From Bacteroidales bacterium UBA1197 (GTDB taxonomy: Bacteria; Bacteroidota; Bacteroidia; Bacteroidales; UBA932): a DNA stretch of 35,649 bases. The position numbers were made by a program, and so were the translations under genes. The stretch spans positions 44,960-80,608 of the forward strand of contig DBYB01000002.1 in assembly GCA_002309995.1 (NCBI GenBank). Direction: 5' to 3'. Below the pieces are notes generated by a model, which saw nothing but the letters and a program-made list of their open reading frames with translations, did not search any database and was not told the DNA's origin. This document shows, piece after piece, positions 1 through 7,564 of this stretch (position 1 is the stretch's first letter; every line of letters begins with the position of its first letter).

Positions 1-419
1 TAGGTCTTGTGGTTGACGCCGTAAACGAACATCGGGGTAGCGTCCTTGGAAGGAGCGGACATGATAACCTTCTTGGCACCGGCCTTGATGTGGGCCTCTG
101 CCAGCTCGGCGGTGAGGAAGAAACCGGTGGACTCGACTACGACGTCGGTATTCAGGGCGCCCCAGGTGATGTTTGCGGGATCCTTCTCGCAGAAGACCTG
201 GATCTTCTTGCCGTCAACGATAAGATAGTTGCCGTCAACTTTGATGTCGTGCTTGAACTCTCCGTGTACGGAATCGTACTTGAGCATATAAGCGAGATAA
301 TCGGGATCGAGAAGATCGTTGATACCTACAACCTCGATGTCTTTGCCGAAGTTCTCGACTGCAGCGCGGAATACCATACGGCCGATGCGGCCAAATCCGT
401 TAATACCAAGTTTAACCAT
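1..419 (-). CDS. gap: Glyceraldehyde-3-phosphate dehydrogenase, N-terminal part (runs off window start)
   Basis: Reading the minus strand from ATG at 419 gives about 139 residues beginning MVKLGINGFGRIGR, the Rossmann NAD-binding start of phosphorylating GAPDH. Later segments match the family: a VVGINDL strand, a KYDSVHG motif, a VVVESTGFF stretch, and KVIMSAPSKD followed by FVYGVNH. The active-site cysteine (SxxxCTTN motif, near residue 150) lies just beyond the window edge, so catalytic integrity cannot be judged. The enzyme converts glyceraldehyde 3-phosphate to 1,3-bisphosphoglycerate in cytoplasmic glycolysis. The gene is transcribed away from surE, and a good -7 element sits about 55 bases upstream of the start. 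Identity is very secure. Confidence 0.96.
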   Translation of the reverse strand, partial: MVKLGINGFGRIGRMVFRAAVENFGKDIEVVGINDLLDPDYLAYMLKYDSVHGEFKHDIKVDGNYLIVDGKKIQVFCEKDPANITWGALNTDVVVESTGFFLTAELAEAHIKAGAKKVIMSAPSKDATPMFVYGVNHKT

Positions 420-471
420 TGTTTTGTCGTGTATAAAAGTTTAACAAATAATATTGTCTTAAAAGGCGGCG

Positions 472-479
472 CAAATTTA
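472..479 (-). promoter_or_regulatory. Probable gap promoter, -7 element
   Basis: On the minus strand this reads TAAATTTG, a perfect match to the Bacteroidota -7 consensus TAnnTTTG, about 53 bases before the gap start codon. No clear TTG -33 element is seen at the usual 19-21 base spacing. The 113-base gap between gap and surE is AT-rich and holds two such elements facing in opposite directions. Confidence 0.6.
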
Positions 480-501
480 TCAAAAATTTACGTAAAATCC
501 T

Positions 502-509
502 TATCTTTG
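502..509 (+). promoter_or_regulatory. Probable surE-lpxB promoter, -7 element
   Basis: TATCTTTG matches the Bacteroidota -7 consensus TAnnTTTG exactly and lies 23 bases upstream of the surE ATG, implying a short 5' leader of about 15-18 bases. The -33 region (near 477-480, TTTAT) is only a partial match. Confidence 0.65.
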
Positions 510-532
510 CGTATATATTTTTAGCTAATCAG

Positions 533-1360
533 ATGAGAATCCTTGTTACCAACGACGACGGCTTCCAGGCGCGCGGTCTGCGCAGCCTCGTGTGGGCCCT
601 CAGGCCTTTCGGCGACCTTACCATAGTTTCCCCGAAGTATCCGCAGAGCGGTATGTCAATGGCCGTTAGCATGGGATTCAGGCCAATCGCCGTCAGGCAC
701 ATCGAGACCCTGCCCGGCGAAGACTGGTGGTACCTGGACGGTACCCCCGCCAGCTGCGTGAAATTCGGAATCGACAACATATTCTATCCCGAGAAGCCCG
801 ACCTCGTGGTCTCCGGCATCAACCACGGCAACAACGCCGCCACCGCCACCCTCTACTCGGGCACCATCGGCGCCACTATGGAAGGTACGCTCAACGGCAT
901 ACGCTCGGTTGGCGTGAGCCTCGACAGCTTTGCCGACGACGCCGATTTCTCGGCCGTGGAAAAACTCTTCCCGGACATCCTCCGAAAGCTGCTGGCCAAT
1001 TTCACCCCCCGCAAGGGCTCATTCTACAACGTCAATTTCCCCAACCTGCCAGCCGATGAGATAAAGGGCATACGTCCCGCTCGTATGGGCCACGCCCACT
1101 GGGAGAAGGAATACGTGCCCTACGATTCCGGCTTCCTCGCCTCCAAGGGCCTCGAGCAGTCGTTCGCCAGCCGCGCATACGGCGACGGAAAGTTGCCCGA
1201 AGAAGACCTCTACGTGATGGCCGGCGACTTCGTGAGCGAGGACGACAACCTGCCCGACGCCGACCACATCCTGATGCGTCAGGGCTACATCACGATTACC
1301 CCGCAGCACATCTACAACACCGACGTAGAAGAACTCGACCGTTTATGCGCTATTATCTGA
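533..1360 (+). CDS. surE: 5'/3'-nucleotidase SurE
   Basis: A 275-residue protein beginning MRILVTNDDG. It contains the SurE metal-binding Asp8-Asp9 pair, Ser39 in the SPKYPQSG segment, Asn97 in SGINHGNN, and the family signature YSGTIGATMEG near residue 108. SurE enzymes are divalent-metal-dependent phosphatases that dephosphorylate nucleoside monophosphates. The length is normal for the family (about 250-275). The ATG at 533 follows a consensus promoter element directly. The 3' end overlaps the lpxB start by 16 bases, so the two are almost certainly co-transcribed and translationally coupled. Confidence 0.95.
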   Translation: MRILVTNDDGFQARGLRSLVWALRPFGDLTIVSPKYPQSGMSMAVSMGFRPIAVRHIETLPGEDWWYLDGTPASCVKFGIDNIFYPEKPDLVVSGINHGNNAATATLYSGTIGATMEGTLNGIRSVGVSLDSFADDADFSAVEKLFPDILRKLLANFTPRKGSFYNVNFPNLPADEIKGIRPARMGHAHWEKEYVPYDSGFLASKGLEQSFASRAYGDGKLPEEDLYVMAGDFVSEDDNLPDADHILMRQGYITITPQHIYNTDVEELDRLCAII

Positions 1361-2466
1361 TAGCAGGCGAGGCTTCGGGCGACCTTCACGGCAGCAACCT
1401 CATCAAAGGACTCAGGGCCGAAGACCCCGAGGCGGAATTCCGTTTCCGCGGGGGAGACCTGATGTCGGAAGCGGCAGGGGGAGTGCCTCCGGTGGTGCAC
1501 TACAAAGAGTGGGCGGTAATGGGTTTTGCCGAGGTGCTCTCCAAGTACGGCCAGCTGAAGAAGTCCCTCGAGTTCTTTAAGCAGGACATCTCGGCCTGGA
1601 ATCCGGACGTCGTGGTGCTGATCGATTATCCTGGATTCAACATCAAGGTGGCCGAATACTGCCACGCCAACGGCATCAAGGTATTCTACTACATCGCCCC
1701 CAAGACATGGGCGACGCGTCCGTGGCGCAACCGCAAACTAAAGGCCTGGGTGGACAAACTCTTCCTGGTATTCCCCTTCGAGGTGCCGTACTTCGCATCC
1801 AGAGGATTTGATTACGTGTACGAAGGCAACCCGCTTGTGGACGCCATCGACAACCATAACTACGAACGCCCAAGTGATGATAAATACCTTGCCGTCCTCC
1901 CCGGCTCGCGCAAGGCTGAGATAAGCAGGATGATGCCGGTGTGTATGGAACTCGCCGACAGGCTCGGAATGAAGGTCATCGTGGCCGGAGCCCCATCTGC
2001 CGACGAATCCGATTACGCCCGATGGATTGCCGGACGGCCCGGCGTGGAGCTAATATTCGGCCGCACCTACGATATACTGAAATACGCAGAAGCGGCGGTC
2101 GTCAATTCCGGCACGGCGTCGCTGGAGGCGGTGCTTTCGGGCACTCCGCAGGTGGTCTGCTGGAGCAGCAGTGCCTTTACATTCTTCCTTGCCGACAAAG
2201 TCTTCGGCGCAAGGCGGCGCATAAAATATGTATCCCTTGGCAATCTCTGTATGGGCAGGGAAGTCTGCCGCGAGCTGATTCAGGACGACTTCAATGCGAA
2301 CGCGCTTACAAAAGAAGTCCGCCGGCTCCTGGAAGATGCGGAATATCGCAACAGGATGAAGGCGGACTATGAAACCATCCGGAAGATACTCGGCGACACC
2401 GGAGCGTCGCGCAGGGTTGCCCGGGCTATGATTACAGCTTTACGGCAGCGTAAAGCAGATTCTTGA
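1345..2466 (+). CDS. lpxB: Lipid-A-disaccharide synthase
   Basis: A 373-residue GT19 glycosyltransferase that joins UDP-2,3-diacylglucosamine and lipid X into the lipid A disaccharide at the inner face of the cytoplasmic membrane. The start MRYYLIAGEASGDLHG is the LpxB N-terminal signature. Further family landmarks are VVLIDYPGFN near residue 95, YYIAPKTWA near 115, LPGSRKAEI near 185, and VNSGTASLEAVLSGTPQVV near 255. ATG 1345 lies inside the end of surE, giving a 16-base overlap. The 3' end overlaps the convergent pssA gene by 35 bases. Length and motifs are normal. Confidence 0.96.
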   Translation: MRYYLIAGEASGDLHGSNLIKGLRAEDPEAEFRFRGGDLMSEAAGGVPPVVHYKEWAVMGFAEVLSKYGQLKKSLEFFKQDISAWNPDVVVLIDYPGFNIKVAEYCHANGIKVFYYIAPKTWATRPWRNRKLKAWVDKLFLVFPFEVPYFASRGFDYVYEGNPLVDAIDNHNYERPSDDKYLAVLPGSRKAEISRMMPVCMELADRLGMKVIVAGAPSADESDYARWIAGRPGVELIFGRTYDILKYAEAAVVNSGTASLEAVLSGTPQVVCWSSSAFTFFLADKVFGARRRIKYVSLGNLCMGREVCRELIQDDFNANALTKEVRRLLEDAEYRNRMKADYETIRKILGDTGASRRVARAMITALRQRKADS

Positions 2467-3145
2467 CGATGTAAGCTGTAAGGATGAGCAGCACTGCCAG
2501 AGACCAGTTCAGCCGGCAGAAAACAACGACGAGGATGGCGGCAACCACTACGAGGGCAAGCGCTATCCTCTTGTTTTTGAGTATCCTGGGATCGTCGGAG
2601 TGGAACTTCAGCGAGAACATCGGCACCTCGCTCACGAGCAGCGCCGCAAGGCAGCAGCTGAGCACCGGCACGAACACGGGACCGGCGCACCAGGTGGCCA
2701 GGAAAGATGCAGGCTCGGCGGCCACGAAGAAGCAAAGGGAGCCGACAAGCATCGCACAGGCGGGAGTGGGAAGCCCCAGGAACGACGAGGTCTGGCGGGT
2801 GTCCACATTGAACTTTGCCAGCCTCAGGCCGCTTGCCAGCGCTATGAGCAGGGGCGTCCAGTTTACCCAGCTCTCACCGAACATACAGGTCCTTGAGGTA
2901 TTGAGCAGCATTACTGCAGGCAGCACGCCGAAGGATACCAGGTCGCTGAGAGAATCGAGCTCCTTACCCATATCGGAATATGCGTCCAGCAGACGGGCGG
3001 AAAGACCGTCGAGGAAATCGGCGGCCGCCGCTGCAAGCATAAACACGAAAGCGAGGTCGGGACGGCCCCTGAATGCAAAGACAACCCCGATGACCCCACA
3101 GAGGAGATTCATCGAGGTTATCATATCGGGAATAAACTTCTTCAT
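2432..3145 (-). CDS. pssA: CDP-diacylglycerol--serine O-phosphatidyltransferase
   Basis: A 237-residue, very hydrophobic protein of the CDP-alcohol phosphatidyltransferase family. The signature D-G-x2-A-R-x8-G-x3-D-x3-D is complete: D46 G47, A50 R51, G60, D64 and D68. It makes phosphatidylserine from CDP-diacylglycerol and serine in the inner membrane, the first committed step to phosphatidylethanolamine. About seven hydrophobic segments are visible. Serine rather than glycerol phosphate as acceptor is inferred from the overall match (start MKKFIPDMITSMNLLCG and length). It lies 3 bases after the secreted peptidase gene, so the two probably share a transcript. The 3' end overlaps convergent lpxB. 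Confidence 0.92.
   Translation of the reverse strand: MKKFIPDMITSMNLLCGVIGVVFAFRGRPDLAFVFMLAAAAADFLDGLSARLLDAYSDMGKELDSLSDLVSFGVLPAVMLLNTSRTCMFGESWVNWTPLLIALASGLRLAKFNVDTRQTSSFLGLPTPACAMLVGSLCFFVAAEPASFLATWCAGPVFVPVLSCCLAALLVSEVPMFSLKFHSDDPRILKNKRIALALVVVAAILVVVFCRLNWSLAVLLILTAYIVKNLLYAAVKL
2437..2456. terminator. Perfect hairpin in the lpxB/pssA convergent overlap
   Basis: GCTTTACG and CGTAAAGC form a perfect 8-bp stem around a 4-base GCAG loop, located exactly where the two convergent coding regions overlap. It could act as a bidirectional terminator or an mRNA 3'-end stabiliser. There is no strong U tract on either strand, so a classical intrinsic terminator is not demonstrated. Confidence 0.4.
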
Positions 3146-3148
3146 CCT

Positions 3149-4342
3149 TTATTTGATGCCGAGCTTCGCCTTGATGTCCTTGGGGAGGGCGTCCTTGTGC
3201 ACGATCACGTCCAGGGACTGGCCCTTGACATAGGCTTCGGTTGCGTACCAGATGCCCTTGTACTTGCCGGTCTCGCCCCAGGAATTCTTGACCATATAGT
3301 ACTTCTTGCCGTCCTGGTCCCTGGCGATGCCGAAGATCTGCATACCGTGGTCGTCGGTCATAGTCTTGTTGTCGAAATCGACCTGGCGGGACTCCTGGGT
3401 GGGAACAGCCTCCACGATCTTGATTGCGGGAGCGGGTGCGCCGTCGGCCTTGCCTACCCAGCGCTCCTGGTCGGAACCGGCGGAGTTGGTGGCTGCAACA
3501 TCAACCAGGATTGCAAGTCCGTTGCGGGTGAATCCGGGATGGCTGACGTCTGCGCCCCAGGAGAGGGTGTAGCCGTTGTTGATGGCATTGTCGATGACTG
3601 CCATAAACTCGTCGATAGGGAGGTTCCAGGCCTGGTCCCAGCGCCAGTTGTCTTCCACCTCGACTGCGAACTTCGTATAGAAGGGATGATGGGTGAAGCT
3701 GGTAATGGAGACATAGTCCTCAGGCTTGATCTTGAGGGCGTTGCGGTAGCTTGCGGGCGTGTACTCCTTGCCATCCGCCATGAAGGTCTCGGGCTTCTCG
3801 CCGAGGTACTCGTCGAGAACTGCCTGGATGGCCCTCTTCCAAGCGGTGCTGAGGGTCCTGTTGGGGTTCTTTACGATAGCATCGACCATAGACTTGAGGA
3901 CGGTGTCCATCTCGCCGGTGACAGGCAGCTCGGTGCCGTAGTTCAGGCCGGGCATGGCGTCATTGGGAACGATACCGTGGTCCCTGATGACATCGAGGAC
4001 GTCGTCGCCCTCGGAGCCGATGGCGTAGTTGAGCTTGCCGTCGAGGCGTACATATTTGATGGCCCTCTCGTAGTAGGAGTTGCTCACCACGAAGAACTCG
4101 GAGAAATCGGGATACTTGAGGGAGTCAGTGATGTTGTTGATTCGGATGGCTTCGGACTCGATAAAGCCGATGCCGGAAAAGGCCCAGCAGGTGCCGCTGC
4201 GGTACTGGTTCTTGATTGAGGTGATGGGATTCGCCTTAACGGTCGTGAACTGATAGTCGGGGAATTGTATTGCGGGCCTCTGTTGGGCGAAGGCTCCGGC
4301 GGCGACAAATCCGAGCGCCAGGATAATCAATAACTTCTTCAT
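3149..4342 (-). CDS. Secreted papain-fold (C1B, bleomycin hydrolase/PepC-like) cysteine aminopeptidase
   Basis: A 397-residue protein with a Sec signal peptide (MKKLLIILALGFVAAGAFAQ, cleavage near residue 20) and no lipobox. The papain-type catalytic set is visible: Gln46 and Cys52 in NQYRSGTCWAFSG, His332 in DDHGMQIFG and Asn353 in KNSWGETG. The large insert between Cys and His is typical of the C1B group (PepC/bleomycin hydrolase). Those enzymes are usually cytoplasmic and about 450 residues, whereas this secreted, slightly shorter form is of the kind seen in Bacteroidota and probably trims peptides in the periplasm. A -7 element lies 22 bases upstream of the ATG. pssA follows after 3 bases. 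The exact substrate is unknown. Confidence 0.88.
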   Translation of the reverse strand: MKKLLIILALGFVAAGAFAQQRPAIQFPDYQFTTVKANPITSIKNQYRSGTCWAFSGIGFIESEAIRINNITDSLKYPDFSEFFVVSNSYYERAIKYVRLDGKLNYAIGSEGDDVLDVIRDHGIVPNDAMPGLNYGTELPVTGEMDTVLKSMVDAIVKNPNRTLSTAWKRAIQAVLDEYLGEKPETFMADGKEYTPASYRNALKIKPEDYVSITSFTHHPFYTKFAVEVEDNWRWDQAWNLPIDEFMAVIDNAINNGYTLSWGADVSHPGFTRNGLAILVDVAATNSAGSDQERWVGKADGAPAPAIKIVEAVPTQESRQVDFDNKTMTDDHGMQIFGIARDQDGKKYYMVKNSWGETGKYKGIWYATEAYVKGQSLDVIVHKDALPKDIKAKLGIK

Positions 4343-4363
4343 CTTTATGTATACTTAGACTTA

Positions 4364-4371
4364 CAAATATA
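4364..4371 (-). promoter_or_regulatory. Probable promoter of the peptidase-pssA unit, -7 element
   Basis: The minus strand reads TATATTTG, an exact TAnnTTTG match, 22 bases before the ATG at 4342. No convincing TTG is found 19-21 bases further upstream. Confidence 0.55.
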
Positions 4372-4421
4372 CGGAAATTTGCAAAAAACTCGCTATCTTG
4401 CGATGTTTTTTACAAAGACTC

Positions 4422-5525
4422 ATGCGCAGATTCGTTCCGATACTGGCGGCCTTGCTGGGCCTTGCCGTTTCCTGCACCGGCGGAAGCGGCGGCGGCAGGG
4501 ATACGATACCCCTCGTAAAGGCCATTGCTGCCGATTCATACAGCCCCGAACACATACTCCTGTCGTCATTCTCCAAGGTACCCTCCTCAGGCGACATCTG
4601 CATCGCTGGCACGCCCGCTTCGTGCGCTCAGGTGAGCCGCGACTTCACGGCCTGTGACATCTTCGAGAACGCCAGGGGACGCGAGTGGAGCGACGACCTC
4701 AAGGATTTTGCCGGCGAGACTTTCGCCTGCATCTGCGACTCCGAATTCACTCCGTACGAGAGGCTTGTGACCGACGGCGACTGCACCGCACTGCGTACGC
4801 TTGCGGTCAATTACGCCCTCGCTGCACTGTCTTCCGAATGCAGCGTGAGCAGGTACGACCTTGATGGCAACGGCGAAAAGGCCCCGGCCAAAATCATCAT
4901 CCTGGCCGATCCCTGGCTGTTCTGCTGCGGCAAGTCCGACATCGACACCCTGTTCACCCTTATCGGTTGCAAGGTGCCTGTAATTTCGCCCCAGGAGCTT
5001 ATGCTTGACGCTGCCCTGGGCGGGAGCAAGAAGTATTTCAATTCCGGCATCCTCTGCGATTCGCTGTACCTGCACGACGGTATATATAAGGAACTGTTCT
5101 CTGCAGGTGCGGCCAAGCACGACATAGTGGGCGCCCGCTGCTTCATCGCGGCCACCGATCCCTGCGGAACTCCGCTCGCATCCTTCCTGGACGCATACAT
5201 CGGGCAGGGAGGCGAGGAGCCGCTCGACGCCATAATGGTGGACGACTGGAACGTGGACATCGAATCCCTGGAAGCGGAAGTCGCCGCGATAAGGGACTTC
5301 AGCCGCGAGGAGCATATGCGCTACGGCAGGCTGCTTTCTCCCGGCTTCGCTGTCTTCAGTTCATCGAGGCTGACGATGTCGGCGTGCTACAAGCTTATGC
5401 GTGAACGCAATTTGTTTACCCACAGAATCGCCAGTCCCGAAGTGAAGGGGTACACCGTATGGCCCCTTGCAGAAGGCGACGGGCGACAGTTCCTACTGAT
5501 TCCTTCCGAGAATGTTCAAGATTAG
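4422..5525 (+). CDS. Lipoprotein of unknown function, first gene of a + strand unit
   Basis: A 367-residue protein from ATG 4422. An in-frame TTG at 4398 would add eight residues, but ATG 4422 gives a clean lipoprotein signal, MRRFVPILAALLGLAVSC, with the lipidated cysteine at residue 18 followed by a Gly/Ser-rich tether. I do not recognise a domain. The mature protein is mixed alpha/beta in character, with hydrophobic strands such as AKIIILADPWLF and many cysteines for a Bacteroidota envelope protein. A segment DAIMVDDWNVDIESLEAEV and a short C-terminal IPSENVQD are seen, but no catalytic motif. The end overlaps the downstream exonuclease by 14 bases, so the products are co-expressed although one is periplasmic or surface-bound and the others cytoplasmic. 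A TATCTTG sequence at 4394-4400 resembles a -7 element with one base missing. Confidence 0.82.
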   Translation: MRRFVPILAALLGLAVSCTGGSGGGRDTIPLVKAIAADSYSPEHILLSSFSKVPSSGDICIAGTPASCAQVSRDFTACDIFENARGREWSDDLKDFAGETFACICDSEFTPYERLVTDGDCTALRTLAVNYALAALSSECSVSRYDLDGNGEKAPAKIIILADPWLFCCGKSDIDTLFTLIGCKVPVISPQELMLDAALGGSKKYFNSGILCDSLYLHDGIYKELFSAGAAKHDIVGARCFIAATDPCGTPLASFLDAYIGQGGEEPLDAIMVDDWNVDIESLEAEVAAIRDFSREEHMRYGRLLSPGFAVFSSSRLTMSACYKLMRERNLFTHRIASPEVKGYTVWPLAEGDGRQFLLIPSENVQD

Positions 5526-6282
5526 TGTAGAGGCAAGCGAAATAGAAAATATGCCGCTCGGGATGTTCCCGGGCGAAATCAAAGTAATAGACAAACCGGG
5601 GCTCGACTACGAACGCGCCGTCTTTTATCTGCGCAGGCAGAAGGTGCTGGGCTTCGATACGGAAAGCCGCCCTGTATTCGCCCCCGGCCAGCATAACAAC
5701 GGAGTTGCCCTGCTGCAGCTCTCCGGCCCCAGGAAAGCCTATCTGTTCCGGCTCCAGACACTGGGCCTGCGACGCTCGCTCTGCAGCATACTCTCCAGCA
5801 AGACTATACTCAAGGTCGGCGCCGCATCGATGGATGATGTGCGCGGGCTGCAGAAGCTTCGCCGCTTCACTCCGGGCGGATTCGTGGACCTTCAGAAGAT
5901 TGCGTGGGAGTGGGGCATACGCGACAAGAGCGTGAAGAAACTGGCCGCCAACATACTCGGCTGCCGCATTTCCAAGGCCCAGCAGCTTTCCAACTGGGAA
6001 GCCGCCGAGCTCAGCCCGTCGCAGTGCAAATATGCTGCCACGGATGCCTGGGTATGCAGGGAGATGTATCTCAAGCTCCTTGAGAGCGAAAAGCACCCCC
6101 TCACGCCAGAGGAGATGCTTCCTCCGCAGGACAGGGCAGCCCACGCAGCTGCTATCGAGCGCAAGGAGGCCAACATAGCGGCAGAGAAGGCCCGTGCGGC
6201 CGCGGCAAAGAAGCGTCGCCGCAAGAAGAAAAAGAAACCAGCAGACAATGGTCAGGATAATACTGAAAAAGGGCAGGGATGA
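5512..6282 (+). CDS. DEDDy-type 3'-5' exonuclease (RNase D/DnaQ-like)
   Basis: A 256-residue protein carrying a DEDDy exonuclease domain (about residues 25-192). Motif I is FDTES (D49, E51), motif II is in GAASMDDVRGL (D108/D109) and motif III is YAATD (Y174, D178). This family uses two metal ions to remove nucleotides from 3' ends of DNA or RNA. The C-terminal 60 residues are alanine- and lysine/arginine-rich (a run of about ten basic residues near 233-242), likely a disordered nucleic-acid-binding tail. The start lies inside the preceding lipoprotein gene (14-base overlap), and the end overlaps the rRNA methyltransferase by 35 bases. This suggests an RNA-processing role, though the substrate is not shown. 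Confidence 0.9.
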   Translation: MFKISVEASEIENMPLGMFPGEIKVIDKPGLDYERAVFYLRRQKVLGFDTESRPVFAPGQHNNGVALLQLSGPRKAYLFRLQTLGLRRSLCSILSSKTILKVGAASMDDVRGLQKLRRFTPGGFVDLQKIAWEWGIRDKSVKKLAANILGCRISKAQQLSNWEAAELSPSQCKYAATDAWVCREMYLKLLESEKHPLTPEEMLPPQDRAAHAAAIERKEANIAAEKARAAAAKKRRRKKKKKPADNGQDNTEKGQG

Positions 6283-7435
6283 GTCCCTCCGCCGTTTCCA
6301 CCCGTGGGTGTTTTCCGGCGCCATAGCCCAGATACAGGGCTCTCCGGCGGAAGGCGACCTCGTAGCCGTACACGACTGCGAGGGCCGCTATCTCGCTTGC
6401 GGTCACTACCAGATTGGCTCAATTGCAGTACGCATACTCAGCTTCGACGGCGATCCGGAATCTCCGGAATTCTGGTCCGAATCCATCGCGGCTGCTTTCG
6501 CGGCGCGTCAGGCCATCGGTCTGCCGTCAGCGGAGACCAACTGCTTCCGTCTTGTCCACGGTGAGGGCGACGGCCTTCCCGGTCTCATCATCGACTGGTA
6601 TGATGGTGTCTGCGTGATGCAGGCCCACAGCGTGGGTATGTTCAGGGCTAAGGCCCGCATCTGCGAGGCTCTGAAGGAGGTCTTCGGCGACAGCCTGAAG
6701 GCGGTTTACGACAAGAGTTCGGGCACCGCTCCCTTCAAGGCCGGCCTGGACCTGGTTGACGGCTATCTGTACAAGGCTCCCGGATTCGAACTCGGCGAGA
6801 CTGCCGTGAGCGAGAACGGCTGCCAGTTCCTGGTAAACTGGGTTGAAGGTCAGAAGACCGGATTCTTCCTGGACCAGCGGGACAACAGGGCTCTTGTGGG
6901 ACGCTATGCCGCCGGCCGAAGCGTTCTGAATCTTTTCTGCTATACGGGCGGATTCAGCATCTACGCCCTCAGGGGAGGCGCCCTGAGTGTGGACAGTGTG
7001 GATTCTTCTGCGCGTGCTATGGCTATGGTCGACAGGAACGTGGCGCTCAACGGTTTCACGGGCAAACATCATTCGTTCTGCACGGATGCAATAGATTTTC
7101 TTGGCGCGGCAGAAGAAGGGAAGTACGACCTTATGATTGTTGACCCGCCGGCATTCGCGAAGCATCGCGGAGTCCTCAAGAACGCTCTGCGCGCCTACCA
7201 GCGGCTCAACGCGGCCGCTATCTCCAAGGTTGCCGAAGGTGGACTGATTTTCACGTTCAGCTGCTCACAGGTTGTTGACAAGATTGCTTTTGCGGAACTC
7301 GTTTTCAGCGCCGCCGCCCAAACCGGCCGCCGCGTCCGCATCATCGACCGCCTCTGCCAGGGAGGCGACCACCCCGTCAATATCTACCACCCCGAAGGCG
7401 AATACCTCAAGGGCCTCCTCCTCTACGTCGATTAG
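6248..7435 (+). CDS. rlmI: Class I SAM-dependent 23S rRNA (cytosine-C5) methyltransferase, RlmI family
   Basis: A 395-residue protein. I chose ATG 6248 (MVRIILKKGRDESLRRFHPWVFSG) because it begins with the PUA-like domain start seen in RlmI. An upstream GTG at 6194 would only add translated sequence shared with the basic tail of the exonuclease gene. Residues 1-80 form the PUA domain. The methyltransferase domain has a SAM-binding NLFCYTGGFSIYAL motif, a VDPPAFAKHR motif IV, and an FTFSCSQ motif that supplies the expected catalytic cysteine. The known family member modifies C1962 of E. coli 23S rRNA; the same site here is inferred. The gene overlaps the exonuclease by 35 bases. Its end lies about 130 bases from convergent ispG. 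Confidence 0.9.
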   Translation: MVRIILKKGRDESLRRFHPWVFSGAIAQIQGSPAEGDLVAVHDCEGRYLACGHYQIGSIAVRILSFDGDPESPEFWSESIAAAFAARQAIGLPSAETNCFRLVHGEGDGLPGLIIDWYDGVCVMQAHSVGMFRAKARICEALKEVFGDSLKAVYDKSSGTAPFKAGLDLVDGYLYKAPGFELGETAVSENGCQFLVNWVEGQKTGFFLDQRDNRALVGRYAAGRSVLNLFCYTGGFSIYALRGGALSVDSVDSSARAMAMVDRNVALNGFTGKHHSFCTDAIDFLGAAEEGKYDLMIVDPPAFAKHRGVLKNALRAYQRLNAAAISKVAEGGLIFTFSCSQVVDKIAFAELVFSAAAQTGRRVRIIDRLCQGGDHPVNIYHPEGEYLKGLLLYVD

Positions 7436-7564
7436 GTTCCGGATAGCAGGCGTTTTTTGGAATTGCCTGATGTCCAACTACTTACAGTTCTCCTATGCGC
7501 ATTTTGGGGCACAGGAGATACAGTTGTCATTGAAAACCAATTACTTCCGAAAAACGGTGACTGT

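Noticed and set aside
7489..7518. Possible terminator hairpin between rlmI and ispG (TCTCCT/AGGAGA with mismatched inner pairs)
   Set aside because: Only six contiguous pairs, a long loop and no T tract on either side. I see no convincing signal in the 129-base convergent gap.
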